DNA of 64,000 bases from contig OW121744.1 of NCBI GenBank assembly GCA_933228675.1, positions 61,049,928 to 61,113,927 of the forward strand, in the 5' to 3' direction. A program made the translations under genes and the position numbers. Source of the DNA: Stomorhina lunata. Lineage: Eukaryota; Arthropoda; Insecta; Diptera; Rhiniidae. Below, in pieces: positions 46,221 to 56,327 of this stretch; the first letter of the stretch is position 1; each line of letters opens with the position of its first letter. The notes under the pieces were generated by a model that was not told where the DNA came from, did no database searches, and saw only the letters and a program-made list of their open reading frames with translations.

Positions 46221-46675
46221 ATTTTTTTTAATATTCGGCCATATTTGTGATATATTTTTGACAATTTTTGAGATTTCTGAAAATTTACTGTCGAAAATAG
46301 CGATTTTTTTGAAAAAATCAATTTTTCAAAAAAATTAGAGGATTTTTTTCAATTGGTAAATTTTAAAATTTTTTTTAGAAAATTTTATTTTTGTTTTTAG
46401 ACTGGTCCATCAATTTCGTCATATCTGGTTGTCCAATTTTGTTTAAAGTCAGACTAGAATAGTAAATAATATTATCTTAAAATTTTTTTTTAAATGTGTA
46501 ACGAATTCTGAGTTATTTGCACTTTAAAGTCAAATAAATAATATTTTTATAAACTATTTAAATTTTTTTAAAATTTATAAAAATCGAAAATCATGAAACC
46601 TTGTTACATGATCTTAAAACTGTGAATTTTCTAAATAAAATAATGTAAATAATGTGAAAAAACACTTAATTTTGT

Positions 46676-47170
46676 ATATAAGCCATTTCCGTCCTTAGGC
46701 CTTATATGGAAGTTAGAATCAAATGTAGACCGATTTACTCGAAATTTTGCGATTTATTTACAGTTTTTACAAAAATTATGTGTGCAACAAATATATAGAA
46801 AATTGTCATTATAATTAGATTTACGATCGTTGATTTTCGTTGCATTAGGAATTTTTGACAAAGGGTTTTATATAGAAGCTATGGTAATATATGGACCGAT
46901 TTCAACAAAATTTGATACAGACAAGATTTCTGTTTAACAAGCAATGTTTCTTTCTTCTCAATTTTATTAAGAAATACTATACCTAAGTATGTGCCGAAAA
47001 TCTTTGAAAGCTTCCCGAAATAAAAGATCGATTTTGGCCAATTTGAATAGCAATAAATTTTGTCTGTGCCAAATTTTAGAAAGATGAAAGCTAATTTGTT
47101 GCTTTATAGAACGTAATTGTTTTGGAGGTATCCAACAATTTTGAACGATTTTCTATATTTTTAATAGGGT
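46676..47170 (+). repeat. Internal fragment of a DINE-like element
   Basis: GCCATTTCCGTCCTTAGGCC, ATCAAATGTAGACCGATTTA and ACAAAAATTATGTGTGCAAC correspond in order to the body of the DINE at 28464-29260. Neither terminus is retained. Confidence 0.5.
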
Positions 47171-48012
47171 CATAAAAGTATCTTCAAAATTGTGGCCTTT
47201 ATATGACAAACAAATTTCTATAAAATTTGGTATTTTTCCAGTTTTTTTGTAAGAAAATTTTCATTAAACAACTATGGGAAGGTTTTACCATTTCGATTTT
47301 TAAGGAATTTTAAAAATTTTTCGATTTTCTGATTCACGTGTAAAGTGTAACTGATTCACCTGAAAGTAAGTTGATCTTTATAAAGAATATTTAAAATAAA
47401 ATCAAGCCATTTTCGATAATAAGTATTTAAGTGTTTTCTCTAATCTCAAAACATTAATCATAACCCTCGCATTCTTAAAAATTGTATAATTTCTATAAAC
47501 AAAAAATAAAAATAGACATTATTTCCCCCCATCAGAAATGCTTAAAGTTTTGCACATTCATAAATTCATGACAAAGTGAGTAACCAGTTTTTTGCATCGA
47601 ATTATTTAAGGAACTTTGAGAAATGTTAGTAAGAGAATGAATAGGAAAAAAACCGGTTATCGGCATTGAAAACAATTAAAGTTTTTATTTAACTTTTTTG
47701 CTCAAGGCGCAAGAGACAGAGATAGCGAGAGAGTTCAGTTTGAGGGGCTGCCACTGTTTTTTTTATAGTTTCATAAAAAAAGGAAGTTTGAAATTCCAAA
47801 GTGAAATGTAGTAGAATGTGGTTAAATGTGACGCAATTAAACCGCATCTCGTGTTGAACTTGAAAATATGTTTAATTATAGAATTATGCTACGTAGAGTG
47901 AACACAGTAGAAAAATGTTTATTGTTGTTGTATATTAATGAGGCCATAAATATCAGGAAGGCATGGATGGACTTTGTGGTATTAGGTCTAGGTTGAAATT
48001 AAAGGTGTATTA
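47171..48012. other. AT-rich DNA, no gene seen
   Basis: No open frame with a recognised domain and no TE terminus precedes the family B element at 48015. Confidence 0.4.
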
Positions 48013-48014
48013 TA

Positions 48015-49277
48015 AAGAGTGCTCTAAATAAAATTTGTAGTTGGATTTTCTTAAATAAAAATCAAACCTTTTAATATAAAAACTCTACAAAATACGCAAA
48101 TATAATGACATATTATACAAAATCATTTAGCATTAAAATGTTTACTTAGTACTCGGGTTTTGCAAAATTATCGACTTTTTTCGGAAACCCTCCCATTAAA
48201 GATTTTACAGTTGCTTCTGATACCTTTTTGGAGCATGTGTTCCACCTGCGCTTAAAATCGGACATGTTCTTGGAAATCTTTCCTGTGTTCTTCAATTCCT
48301 TTTTTACCAGAGCCCAATACCTTTCCACAGGCCGAAGTTCTGGACAGTTAGGTGGATTTGCCTCTCGTGGTACAAAAATGACATTATTCTTTGAGTACCA
48401 CTCAAGTGCCTTTTTTCCATAACGGCATGATGACAAATCGGGCCAAAAAAAATGTAGTCACTCTGTGCTCTCTTAAAAAGGTTAACAACCGTTTTTGTAG
48501 GCACTCCTTTATATAAATTTCTGTGTTTATTGTGCCAGATGCCACAAATACTTTACTTCTTTTGCCACAACTGCAAATAGCTTGCCACACGAGAAACTTC
48601 TTAGGGAATTTTGTTTGTTTTTTTTGTGCGAAACTCTTGCCGAACATTGCCCCGTTTATCAGCAACATAAAAATCTTGACCAGGAAGTTGAGAAAAGTCT
48701 GCCAGTACGTATGTTTCATCATCCATCACACAACAGGTGTATTTTTTTTATAAAATCAGACTTCAATTTTTTCGCTCTGAAACCTTTTGGACTTTGTATG
48801 TCTTCAGTCCAGCATTAGCTTTGACTCTATGTGCAAAATTCGTAGAACATTTCACCGTACGAGCTGCTTTTCTTAAAGAAGTGTTAGGCGCTCTTCGAAA
48901 GAGTCGCTCGACTTCTTTTGCCTTACCAATATCTGTAGGACCTTTTTTCCTCCCTGATCCAGGGTTTCTTTCAATGCTCAGGTTTTCCTTATACCGTCTG
49001 ATGGCATTAGAAACCGTTCGAGGGTCAACTTTCAAATTTTTAGCTATTTTTTTAAAAGTCCATGACGGATTTTTTTGAAAAGTTTTAATTATATTTTCAC
49101 GAACTTTTTTTTCGCAGTCCATTTTGATTGAAATAACTATTGAAAATGAATAATTTCTAAAATAATAGTATCTGACATATCTATAGAAACTAACTTGATC
49201 AAAAAATAAATTATTTCTTGCACTATGGACAAATTTTGTCTAAAATAGTAAATGCATATTTTTTTTAGAACACTCTT
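48015..49277 (-). mobile_element. Tc1/mariner family B, copy B4
   Basis: The 1263-bp copy is flanked by TA at 48013-48014 and 49278-49279. It has both terminal inverted repeats and a deletion of about 33 bp relative to B1 and B2. Confidence 0.93.
48146..49122 (-). pseudogene. Family B transposase, several breaks (B4)
   Basis: The frame opens at MDCEKKVREN (49122) and runs about 115 codons to TYKVQKV, where the 33-bp loss and a shift lead to a stop. A second frame (48402-48722) follows KKQTKFPKKFLVWQAICSCG and GTINTEIYIKECL, then shifts again near 48460 before the second catalytic block. The last frame (from 48436) carries CPELRPVERYWALVK and the PEY end. The second catalytic Asp codon, in FGPICHH-like context, is lost from the main frame. 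Confidence 0.88.
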
Positions 49278-49586
49278 TAACAAAGTTTTATACTAAAGCT
49301 GTCAGCACACAAGACGGGTTTTTACGAATAAGAATATGCGTAATTGTAGTTTGCGTGTAAAACCATTATAATAGTATTACATATTTATAAACATTTAAGC
49401 TTTAACGACAGAAATCTACATTCTTTAACACGATTTTGACTCCAAACCAAAAATATATTAATGGTTTTTCAAATTAATTTCTGGCTGCCGGCGTTAATGA
49501 CATATTATGTCTTCTTCGACTCAGAGTGAACAACTCTAAAAGTAAAGTGTTATCCATTTCGAGGTTTCAAAAGTATAGGACTGTAA

Positions 49587-50279
49587 CACTGCTCGGCAGC
49601 CAAATCCTCCTTTTAATAAAACTATGTGGAGTACATGGATTTTGATGCGCTAAACTCAGATCCGTTGTCGATTTTTTTCATCAGATCTGGATTATTTTTA
49701 TAAAGAAGACCGTTGTATTTTAGCTTCATTAGCTAATGAAATCTTATGGTCATATGTAAGGTTGGTTGCATTGCAATAATGGGTACCTGCGGTAAATTGG
49801 TAATAAAATTCACATTTTTAAACCGATTTTTATGGTTTATAGCTTATTTTATTCTTAAGATATGTAGCTCTTAGAAAAATGTTTAAAATGTTAAAATTTT
49901 ACTTTATCTTTTTTTAATTATTATATTTTAACCTGAAAAATTACGAATTTCACACGAAAAATTTTTTTTCTCCATTAATTTCTAAATAACTCCAAAACGA
50001 TAAGAGACACAGAAAAATTATATTAGACTAAAATAAAGGCAATTTTGTTATGCATCTTCAAGTGTTTTAATTTTGATGATGAGTCGTTCTCGAGTTAAGA
50101 CGAAATAGGTCTCCGTACCTGACTAATTTAAGGGAAAAAATTTGCCACGCCCATAAAAAAAAATCCAAATCTCATGGAGAAAAAACGAAAACGGATTTGA
50201 GTTTAGCTCATCAAGATCCATATAGTCCGCACAGTTTTATTAAAAGGAAAGACAAAAAATGAATTTTTGCAGAGCAGTG
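49587..50279. mobile_element. Harbinger-like element H2
   Basis: The ends are CACTGCTCGGCA and the complement of CACTGCTCTGCA, flanked by TAA at 49584-49586 and 50280-50282. The terminal inverted repeats are about 125 bp. The body (about 49760-50279) matches the right arm of H1 (15480-16596) without the 631-bp MITE, giving the empty site for that insertion. It is non-coding. Confidence 0.78.
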
Positions 50280-50356
50280 TAATTCGACATCTGTCAAACT
50301 AAGTTGTTAAACCAATTTTATTTATATTTTCAGTTGAAAGTCTGACATTGACGAAA

Positions 50357-51384
50357 ATGGATCGCTTAAGTATCACACAATGCATAAAAATGATCAAAAC
50401 ATACTACAACAAGTAAGAAAAGCTATAGTCGGTAAAGCCCGACTATATAATACCCTTCACAACTAAGGTCAAATATGGACCAACAATTTAACAAGCTTTC
50501 CTTAAGTCTTAGAGACATACATACATAAACTATGTGCTATTTTTTTTTTAAATTTCGAAATTTACATCATTTCCGGCTAAGGGCCTGATATGAGAGCAAG
50601 GGTCAATTGTGGACCGATTGTTACCAAATTTTGGATTTTGGTTTATATTTATAAAATATTTATCTGTGCAAAGTTTAAGTAATCAAATGCATTTATCTTT
50701 AGAGTTATTAGCGTTTTTGTGCTATTATATGTATATAAACGTCTTTTGAGAATGAGTCTTGTATGGGAGGTATGGTCAAATAAATATGGGCCGATTTCTA
50801 CAAAATTAGGATCACTGATTAAGGTTATGATAAGCAATATTTGTGCAGAATATTATTAAAATACAACTATATTTGTGGCTGTAAAGGACCAACAACTTTA
50901 TTCCGGGAAGGCATCCCTATGGGAGGTATCCGAAATAGTAATCTGATTTAGCCCAAAAAGTATAGGGATCGTCCTTGGTCCTTGAATCTGTGCCAAATTT
51001 CATCAAATTATCTTTAAAGTTACGACCTATAGAGTGATAACAAGCTTACATGGATAACCGGCCAGCCAGCCAGCCGGACGGACATCGTTAAAACAACTCA
51101 GGGAGTGATTTTAAGTCGATTGGTATACTAAAAGGTAGGTCTCAGACCGCTATTTGTATGCGTTACAAACATCAGCACAAACCCAATATACCCTTTCCAC
51201 CTATGGGGTGAAGGGTATAAAAATGGTGATTCTACAACAGCCAACTACGCAAGCAATTGGCAAAATTGTAAAGAAATTTGATGAGACTGGAGCGGTTACA
51301 AATATTGTAAGGCCTGTGCATCATCGTTTAGCTCGCTGTGATAGTGAAAGTGTTGCCGAAGACCCGAATGTGTCGATTCCGTGA
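50357..51384 (+). pseudogene. Mariner-type transposase gene split by a DINE
   Basis: An ATG at 50357 starts MDRLSITQCIKMIKTYY, then the DINE at 50407-51222 intervenes. The frame continues as NGDSTT, and after a small loss as PTTQAIGKIVKKFDETGAV, NIVRPVHHRLARCDS and ESVAEDPNVSIP, ending in a stop at 51384. Spacing and wording (RPTTQAIGKIV..., EDPNVSI) parallel family A (RPSEQLIRLTM..., EDPNESI), so it is a sister family. Downstream pieces of the same gene are at 51390-51590. Confidence 0.75.
50407..51222 (+). mobile_element. DINE-1/Helentron-like element D5
   Basis: It starts CAAGTAAGAAAAGCTATAGTC within ACTACAACAAGTAAG and has ATAATACCCTTCACAACTAAGG. The body carries GACCGATT motifs and the GCCAGCCAGCCAGCCGGACGG tract. 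It ends with ATACCCTTTCCACC and GGGGTGAAGGGTATAA. It interrupts a mariner frame, so both ends are fixed to within two or three A residues. No target duplication is evident, as expected for Helitron-type insertion. Confidence 0.75.
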
Positions 51385-51389
51385 ATTCT

Positions 51390-51592
51390 GAGCATTATGG
51401 GCATATGACAACCGACTTTTTTTGGCTGCTATTGAAGAATACGACTTGGAGAATATGTGGTCTCAACAAGACAGTACCATATGCCACACAAATCGAGCGA
51501 ATATAGCTGTATTGTAAGAAACATTTCCTGGCCGCGTAATTTCTCGTCGTGGCGATATCAACTGGCCACCAAAAAAAATATTTTATATTTTT
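51390..51592 (+). pseudogene. Mariner transposase relic, second catalytic region
   Basis: Across frames one reads HMTTDFF, NMWSQQDSTICHT, then VISRRGDINWPPK, matching the QQDGATCHT to NWPPR segment of family A. It probably continues the gene of 50357-51384 after an internal deletion. The first catalytic region is absent. Confidence 0.65.
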
Positions 51593-51879
51593 TTTTTTAT
51601 TTACGCAAAATGGGTTATTTCAGTTGATTTTTAATAGTTCCAATTTTTCTTTACTTTAAAATTGTTGCTTATAGTCGAAAAAGTTAAACCTATTTGGTCA
51701 AAAAATGCTGTGCAACCCAAAAACAGGAAATTATATTATGATTTTTATGAAGTTTATTTGTTCTTATTATCCATTGAAGACTTCACCAAGCCTTATATTT
51801 AAAATGGCTATTGAGCAATCATGAATATATATTGGACTGGCTCAGATAAAATTGCGAATTTTTGCGTAAATTTGCATAA

Positions 51880-52590
51880 TTTCGTTAAAACTTGTTTATT
51901 TGGCTTAGATTTTAAAAGGAGTCCAAAAACGAGCATTTTCGTCATGAATTACTTTATTATTTCCGTAAAATAAAAAAACGCAGCACAGATTGCTTAAAGG
52001 GTGATGAGCCACGTTTAGGCCGCCCAAGTGAAGTTGCTGATCAAAACAAAGCATTAGTCTAGGCGAATCGTGATATAATTGAGCGTGAGATTGAAGAAAG
52101 GTTAAATCGGTCAAAAAGCAAAAAAAAGTCGTTATAAAAAGCGTCTTGGAGTTGCAAAAAAGTTTCTTCTTCTTCTGTTATTCTTGACTCCCAGTGGAGC
52201 ATAGGGCCTCAAGTGCCACAAGTGCAAAAAAGCTTAATATTCATTAATATATTTTTAATCAATTCTCTAACAAGCTATGATAACAATTATTTTTGGGCGC
52301 AAATATGTCATTGTATGAGAAGTTTCCCGGTTACTTAACTACTAGATTTAACGATATTAATTTGCCGCCTCGTCCTTGTAATTTAACGCCGCTGTATTAT
52401 TGTCTCAGGGGTCAATTAAAAGACCGGGTTTAAGTGAACAAATCCCAAACTACTGACGCTCTGAAATATGAAATTCGACGCTGCATGGAACATGCTTTGT
52501 TGTAAAATGTAGATTCAAAATTTAGGGAAGTGCTATGTCGACGATGGGCATTTTTCCGAAGCCATATTTTGGAATTCATTTTCATATTTC
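51880..52590 (+). pseudogene. Second mariner relic (N- and C-terminal parts)
   Basis: At 51930-52125 the frame RHELLYYFRKIKKRST, then GDEPRLGRPSEVADQNKALV and REIEERLNRSK is typical of a mariner N-terminal domain with its GRP linker. At 52360-52590 the frame NLPPRPCNLTPLYYCLRGQL and NKSQTTDALKYEIRRCME matches the third catalytic region and C-terminus. A 60-bp LINE tail sits between them (52163-52222). Stops are frequent. Confidence 0.65.
52163..52222 (-). mobile_element. 60-bp 5'-truncated LINE insertion
   Basis: On the reverse strand it reads GGCCCTATGCTCCACTGGG, AGTCAAGAATAACAG and a GAA tail, the 3' end of the LINE at 63653-64000. It is flanked by TGCAAAAAAG at 52153-52162 and 52223-52232, a 10-bp target duplication. 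It interrupts the mariner relic. Confidence 0.82.
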
Positions 52591-53084
52591 TACTTTAATT
52601 TGGTATCAGTACAACCGAATTTGTGTATCTAGATTTAGCCTCGAGTAACTTTTACTTGTTCCTAAACATTAAGAAATGGCTCGTCGGAATTAAATTTGAC
52701 TCTAACAGCGTAAAATATTTTTATGTGAGGTCATAAGAATAGGCATTTGTTTGCGACATGATTTTGACGTTGGAGTTCAAATCTCTTTCTACTGAGCTAT
52801 TTTTTCAAGTTTGGTAACAAGAATTTGTCCTTTTTGGCTAAATCTGAATGAGTAAGTAATTCGTATTCCAATTTAAAGATTTTTGCCACATAATCGGCAC
52901 CCTTGCATTTTCGGTTTCTCTGGGCTAAATAAGGTTGATTTTTCCCCTTTTGAATGTACCTCCAAAAAATTGTCGCAATGACTTTATTGGCAAAAATGAT
53001 TATTTGATCACGACAGTTCATATTTTTCTCAAGGGATGCATTTGTAGAAACGTTGTTCTAAGTGTATAGAGCTATAAGGAGACA

Positions 53085-53435
53085 AAGTTCGATCTTGAAT
53101 ACCATTTTTTAATTACTTTTCGCTGCATTTGCAGCCGCATTTTGCCAATTACACTTCGAACGTTGATTTCCAGACGTTCAATTGTATGTGCTTTATCGAC
53201 GTAGACAAGTGACTTAACATAATCGCTAGTAGCACAGCGGCTCTGTCCAGTTGGAACCACATAACAGCAAGATTAATGCCTAAAAATTGAGGTGCGAAAA
53301 CATTTCGAATCATGTTCCTATAATGTTTACCATTGACAGTAAAATTCATCATTGTTTTTGAACACATATGGGACAATGACTCGCCAGCCCATAGAGAGCA
53401 CCAAACAGTAATTTCTTGTGGATGTAATGGTTTTC
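53085..53435 (-). pseudogene. Mariner relic interrupted by the tRNA-like repeat
   Basis: On the reverse strand the frame HPQEITVWCSLWAGE, NFTVNGKHYRNMIRNVFAPQ, VMWFQLDRA and DYVKSLVYVDKAHTIERLEI corresponds to the middle and C-terminal parts of a family A-like transposase. The second catalytic Asp is kept (FQLD), while the third block is reduced. It ends at 53435, where a tRNA-like repeat begins. Confidence 0.7.
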
Positions 53436-53520
53436 GTAAACCGCCGTGGTATAGCAGATTAGTCCTCCGCCTAGTATACCAGAGGTCCCAAGTTCGATCC
53501 ACGGCCAGACCCAATTGAAA
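53436..53520 (+). repeat. tRNA-like SINE/MITE repeat, copy T2
   Basis: GTAAACCGCCGTGGTATAGC is followed by AGATTAGTC, an anticodon-like CTAGTAT loop, AGAGGTC and the B-box-like AAGTTCGATCC. It ends GGCCAGACCC. A DINE begins 18 bp downstream, in the same orientation as for T1. Confidence 0.62.
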
Positions 53521-53537
53521 AAATAAATTTTCCATAA

Positions 53538-54531
53538 AACAAGTAAGAAAGTGCTATAGTCGGTCAAGCCCGATCATACGATACCCTTCACCACTAAGGT
53601 CAAAGGTGTTCTTTTTCCTATATAAAGACAAATATTTGCCAAATTTTGCCATCATACAAACATTTTCTCAAAACTTATATGCTTAAGCTGTTTCCGTCAT
53701 TTGACCTTATATAAGAGCTAGGGTCAAATGTGGACCGATTATCTCGAAATCTGGCAAATTGATTATAGTTTTTACAAAAATTATGTATGCAAAAATAAAC
53801 TCAAAATTCTCATTATCTACAGATTTATGAGCGTTTTAGAGATTTTTGTCTCATTTACTTCGTTTTGACAGAAGAGTTTGTATGGGAGCTATGGTCAAAT
53901 GTGGACCGAAATTTTGTACAGTGATTTTGGTTTACGTGAGCAGTATTTGGTTTAAATTTCATGAAAAAAATATTGATATTTGTGGCCAAAATATCAATTC
54001 CGGGAATTTTGACCTATGGGAGGTACCGATTGTGACAAACTTTTGCACACTGGCTGGCATTGACATAAGACTTTCTTGTGCTAAATTTAGTGGTTATATC
54101 TGTTATAGTTTTAGATTTATTGGCATTTAAGTGTACTTTAGGTAAAATTTAGGCTGTTTTCATACGTGTTTTGTATGGGAGCTACGGCTAAATGTGAACC
54201 GATTTTGACGAAATTTTATACGCTGCCTTCTATAGCTATTATAGTTTGTTATTTATAAGCAAATGAGCGATTAGCCTAGAGCCTAGAAGTTATACGGGAG
54301 CTATGGTCAAATGTTAACCGATTTTACCCAATTTCAATACCAAATTTTTTTCAGAAATGAAGAATGTTTTTTACTAAGTTTCAGTGAGCTAGCTCCTTTC
54401 AATCAATCATCTTAGAATTTCATAAGGATTCAGAGTATATATCGCTTTTGGCTTTCGAGACAATATTAAGGAAATTACAAACGGAATAACAATCTCGATA
54501 TACCCCCCATTCTTTCTTAAGGTGGGTATAA
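53538..54531 (+). mobile_element. DINE-like element D6
   Basis: It starts ACAAGTAAGAAAGTGCTATAG and GATACCCTTCACCACTAAGG and has a normal body to about 54030. It then diverges from the other copies, with repeated ATGTGAACCGATTTTGACG motifs, and ends with TATACCCCCCATTC and AAGGTGGGTATAAAAA as a weak terminal hairpin. The GTCY tract is missing, so it may be a second subfamily or a chimera. Confidence 0.6.
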
Positions 54532-54679
54532 AAAACCCTACTATATAATGATTTAAACGAATAACTAAATAGACATATTTAAATCCTTAATTGTATGAAT
54601 ATTTTGTGTCAATTCTTAGCATAGGATATAAGAAGCTTAAGCCAATGTGGCTAAACTCATGTCTCCATTCCTAAACTAA

Positions 54680-54808
54680 TGTAGGGTTTATATAACTCAA
54701 GCGCACGACGATTGACTGAAATTAACATGTGTTTTGTTATTGTAACAAAAACAAAATACATGTAAATTTCACTCAATCGTCAGACGCTTGAGTTATATAA
54801 ACCCCACA
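54680..54808. mobile_element. 129-bp MITE with TAA target duplication
   Basis: Arms TGTAGGGTTTATATAACTCA (54680) and its complement ending at 54808 pair over about 45 bp. The flanks are TAA at 54677-54679 and 54809-54811, a 3-bp TWA duplication as in Tourist-type MITEs. A half copy lies at 29801-29861. Confidence 0.82.
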
Positions 54809-54835
54809 TAAGTATTGATTCAAGAAAAACTTATA

Positions 54836-56114
54836 AAGAGTGTTCTAAAAAAAATATGCATTTACTAATTTAGACAAAATTTATCCATAGTGCAAGAAAT
54901 AATTTATTTTTTGATCAAGTTAGTTTCTATAGATATGTCAGATACTATTATTTTAGAAATTATTAATTTTCAATAGTTATTTCAATCAAAATGGACTGCG
55001 AAAAAAAGTTCGTGAAAATATAATTAAAACTTTTCAAAAAAATCCGTCATGGACTTTTAAAAAAATAGCTAAAAATTTGAAAGTTGACCCTCGAACGGTT
55101 TCTAATGCCATCAGACGGTATAAGGAAAACCTGAGCATTGAAAGAAAACCTGGATCAAAAAAGGTCCTACAGATATTGGTAAGGCAAAAGAAGTCGAGCG
55201 ACTCTTTCGAAGAGCGCCTAACACTTCTTTAAGAAAAGCAGCTCGTACGGTGAAATGTTCTACGAATTTTGCACACAAAGCTTGTGCTGGACTGAAGAAA
55301 TACAAAGTCCAAAAGGTTCCAGATCGCAATGCTATAAAGAACTTAGAAGCAAAAAAACGAGCGAAAAAATTGAAGTCTGATTTTATAAAAAAATACACCT
55401 GTTGTGTGATGGATGATGAAACATACGTACTGGCAGACTTTTCTCAACTTCCTGGTCAAGATTTTTATGTTGCTGATAAACGGGGCAATGTTCGGCAAGA
55501 GTTTCGCACAAAAAAACAAACAAAATTCCCTAAGAAGTTTCTCGTGTGGCAAGCTATTTGCAGTTGTGGCAAAAGAAGTAAAGTATTTGTGGCATCTGGC
55601 ACAATAAACACAGAAATTTATATAAAGAAGTGCCTACAAAAACGGTTGTTACCCCTTTTAAGAGTGCACAGAGTGACTACATTTTTTGGCCCGATTTGGC
55701 ATCATGCCATTGTGGAAAAAAGGCACTTGAGTGGTACTCAAATAATAATGTCATTTTTGTACCACGAGAGGCAAATCCACCTAACTGTCCAGAACTTCGG
55801 CTTGTGGAAAGGTATTGGGCTCTGGTAAAAAAGGAATTGAAGAGCACAGGAAAAATTTCCAAGAACATGTCCGATTTTAAGCGCAGGTGGAACACATGCC
55901 CCAAAAAGGTATCATAAGCAACTGTAAAATCTTTAATGGGAGGGTTTCCGAAAAAAGTCGATAATTTTGCAAAAGCTGAGTACTAAGAAAATATTTTAAT
56001 GCTAAATGATTTTGTATAATATTTCATTATATTTGCGTATTTTGTAGAGTTTTTATATTAAAAGGTTTGATTTTTATTTAAGAAAATCCTACAAATTTTA
56101 TTTAGAGCACTCTT
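54836..56114 (+). mobile_element. Tc1/mariner family B, copy B5
   Basis: The 1279-bp element is flanked by TA at 54834-54835 and 56115-56116, with both terminal inverted repeats (AAGAGTGTTCTAAAAAAAAT on the left). It inserted only 25 bp from the 129-bp MITE. Confidence 0.93.
54991..55986 (+). pseudogene. Family B transposase, several breaks (B5)
   Basis: The ATG at 54991 is followed by the seven-A tract also found in B3, so the frame is lost after about six codons. A second loss removes part of the GSGRKKG linker near 55155. The main frame (55250-55828) has VMDDETYVLADFSQLPG and KFLVWQAICSCGK, then shifts near 55685 within the second catalytic block. A frame from 55630 carries WPDLASCHCGK (Tyr to Cys) and CPELRLVERYWALVK, and a stop follows KKVS. 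PEY is degraded. Confidence 0.88.
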
Positions 56115-56116
56115 TA

Positions 56117-56327
56117 ATTGTAAACTTCGATTTATTTAAAATCTGACAAGAGTGAAATTTGAGAAAGAAACAATCTGGCAACCTTCAAATAAAGCACTGA
56201 CACCTGCTGACTAACCAAAGCATTATCCAAATAACATTGTGGTTACATCAAAACAATGCAACTTTTTATGGGATTTTTCCCATATCCAAAATTGTTTGTT
56301 TATAATAAATGGAAATTTTGAACTTAC
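56117..56327 (-). other. Presumed first intron of the wunen-like gene, start
   Basis: If the minus-strand exon ending at 56328 is real, this stretch is the beginning of its first intron, beginning GTAAGT. The intron would also contain family B copy B5 and probably much of the TE cluster at lower coordinates. No downstream exon was found in the window. Confidence 0.4.
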
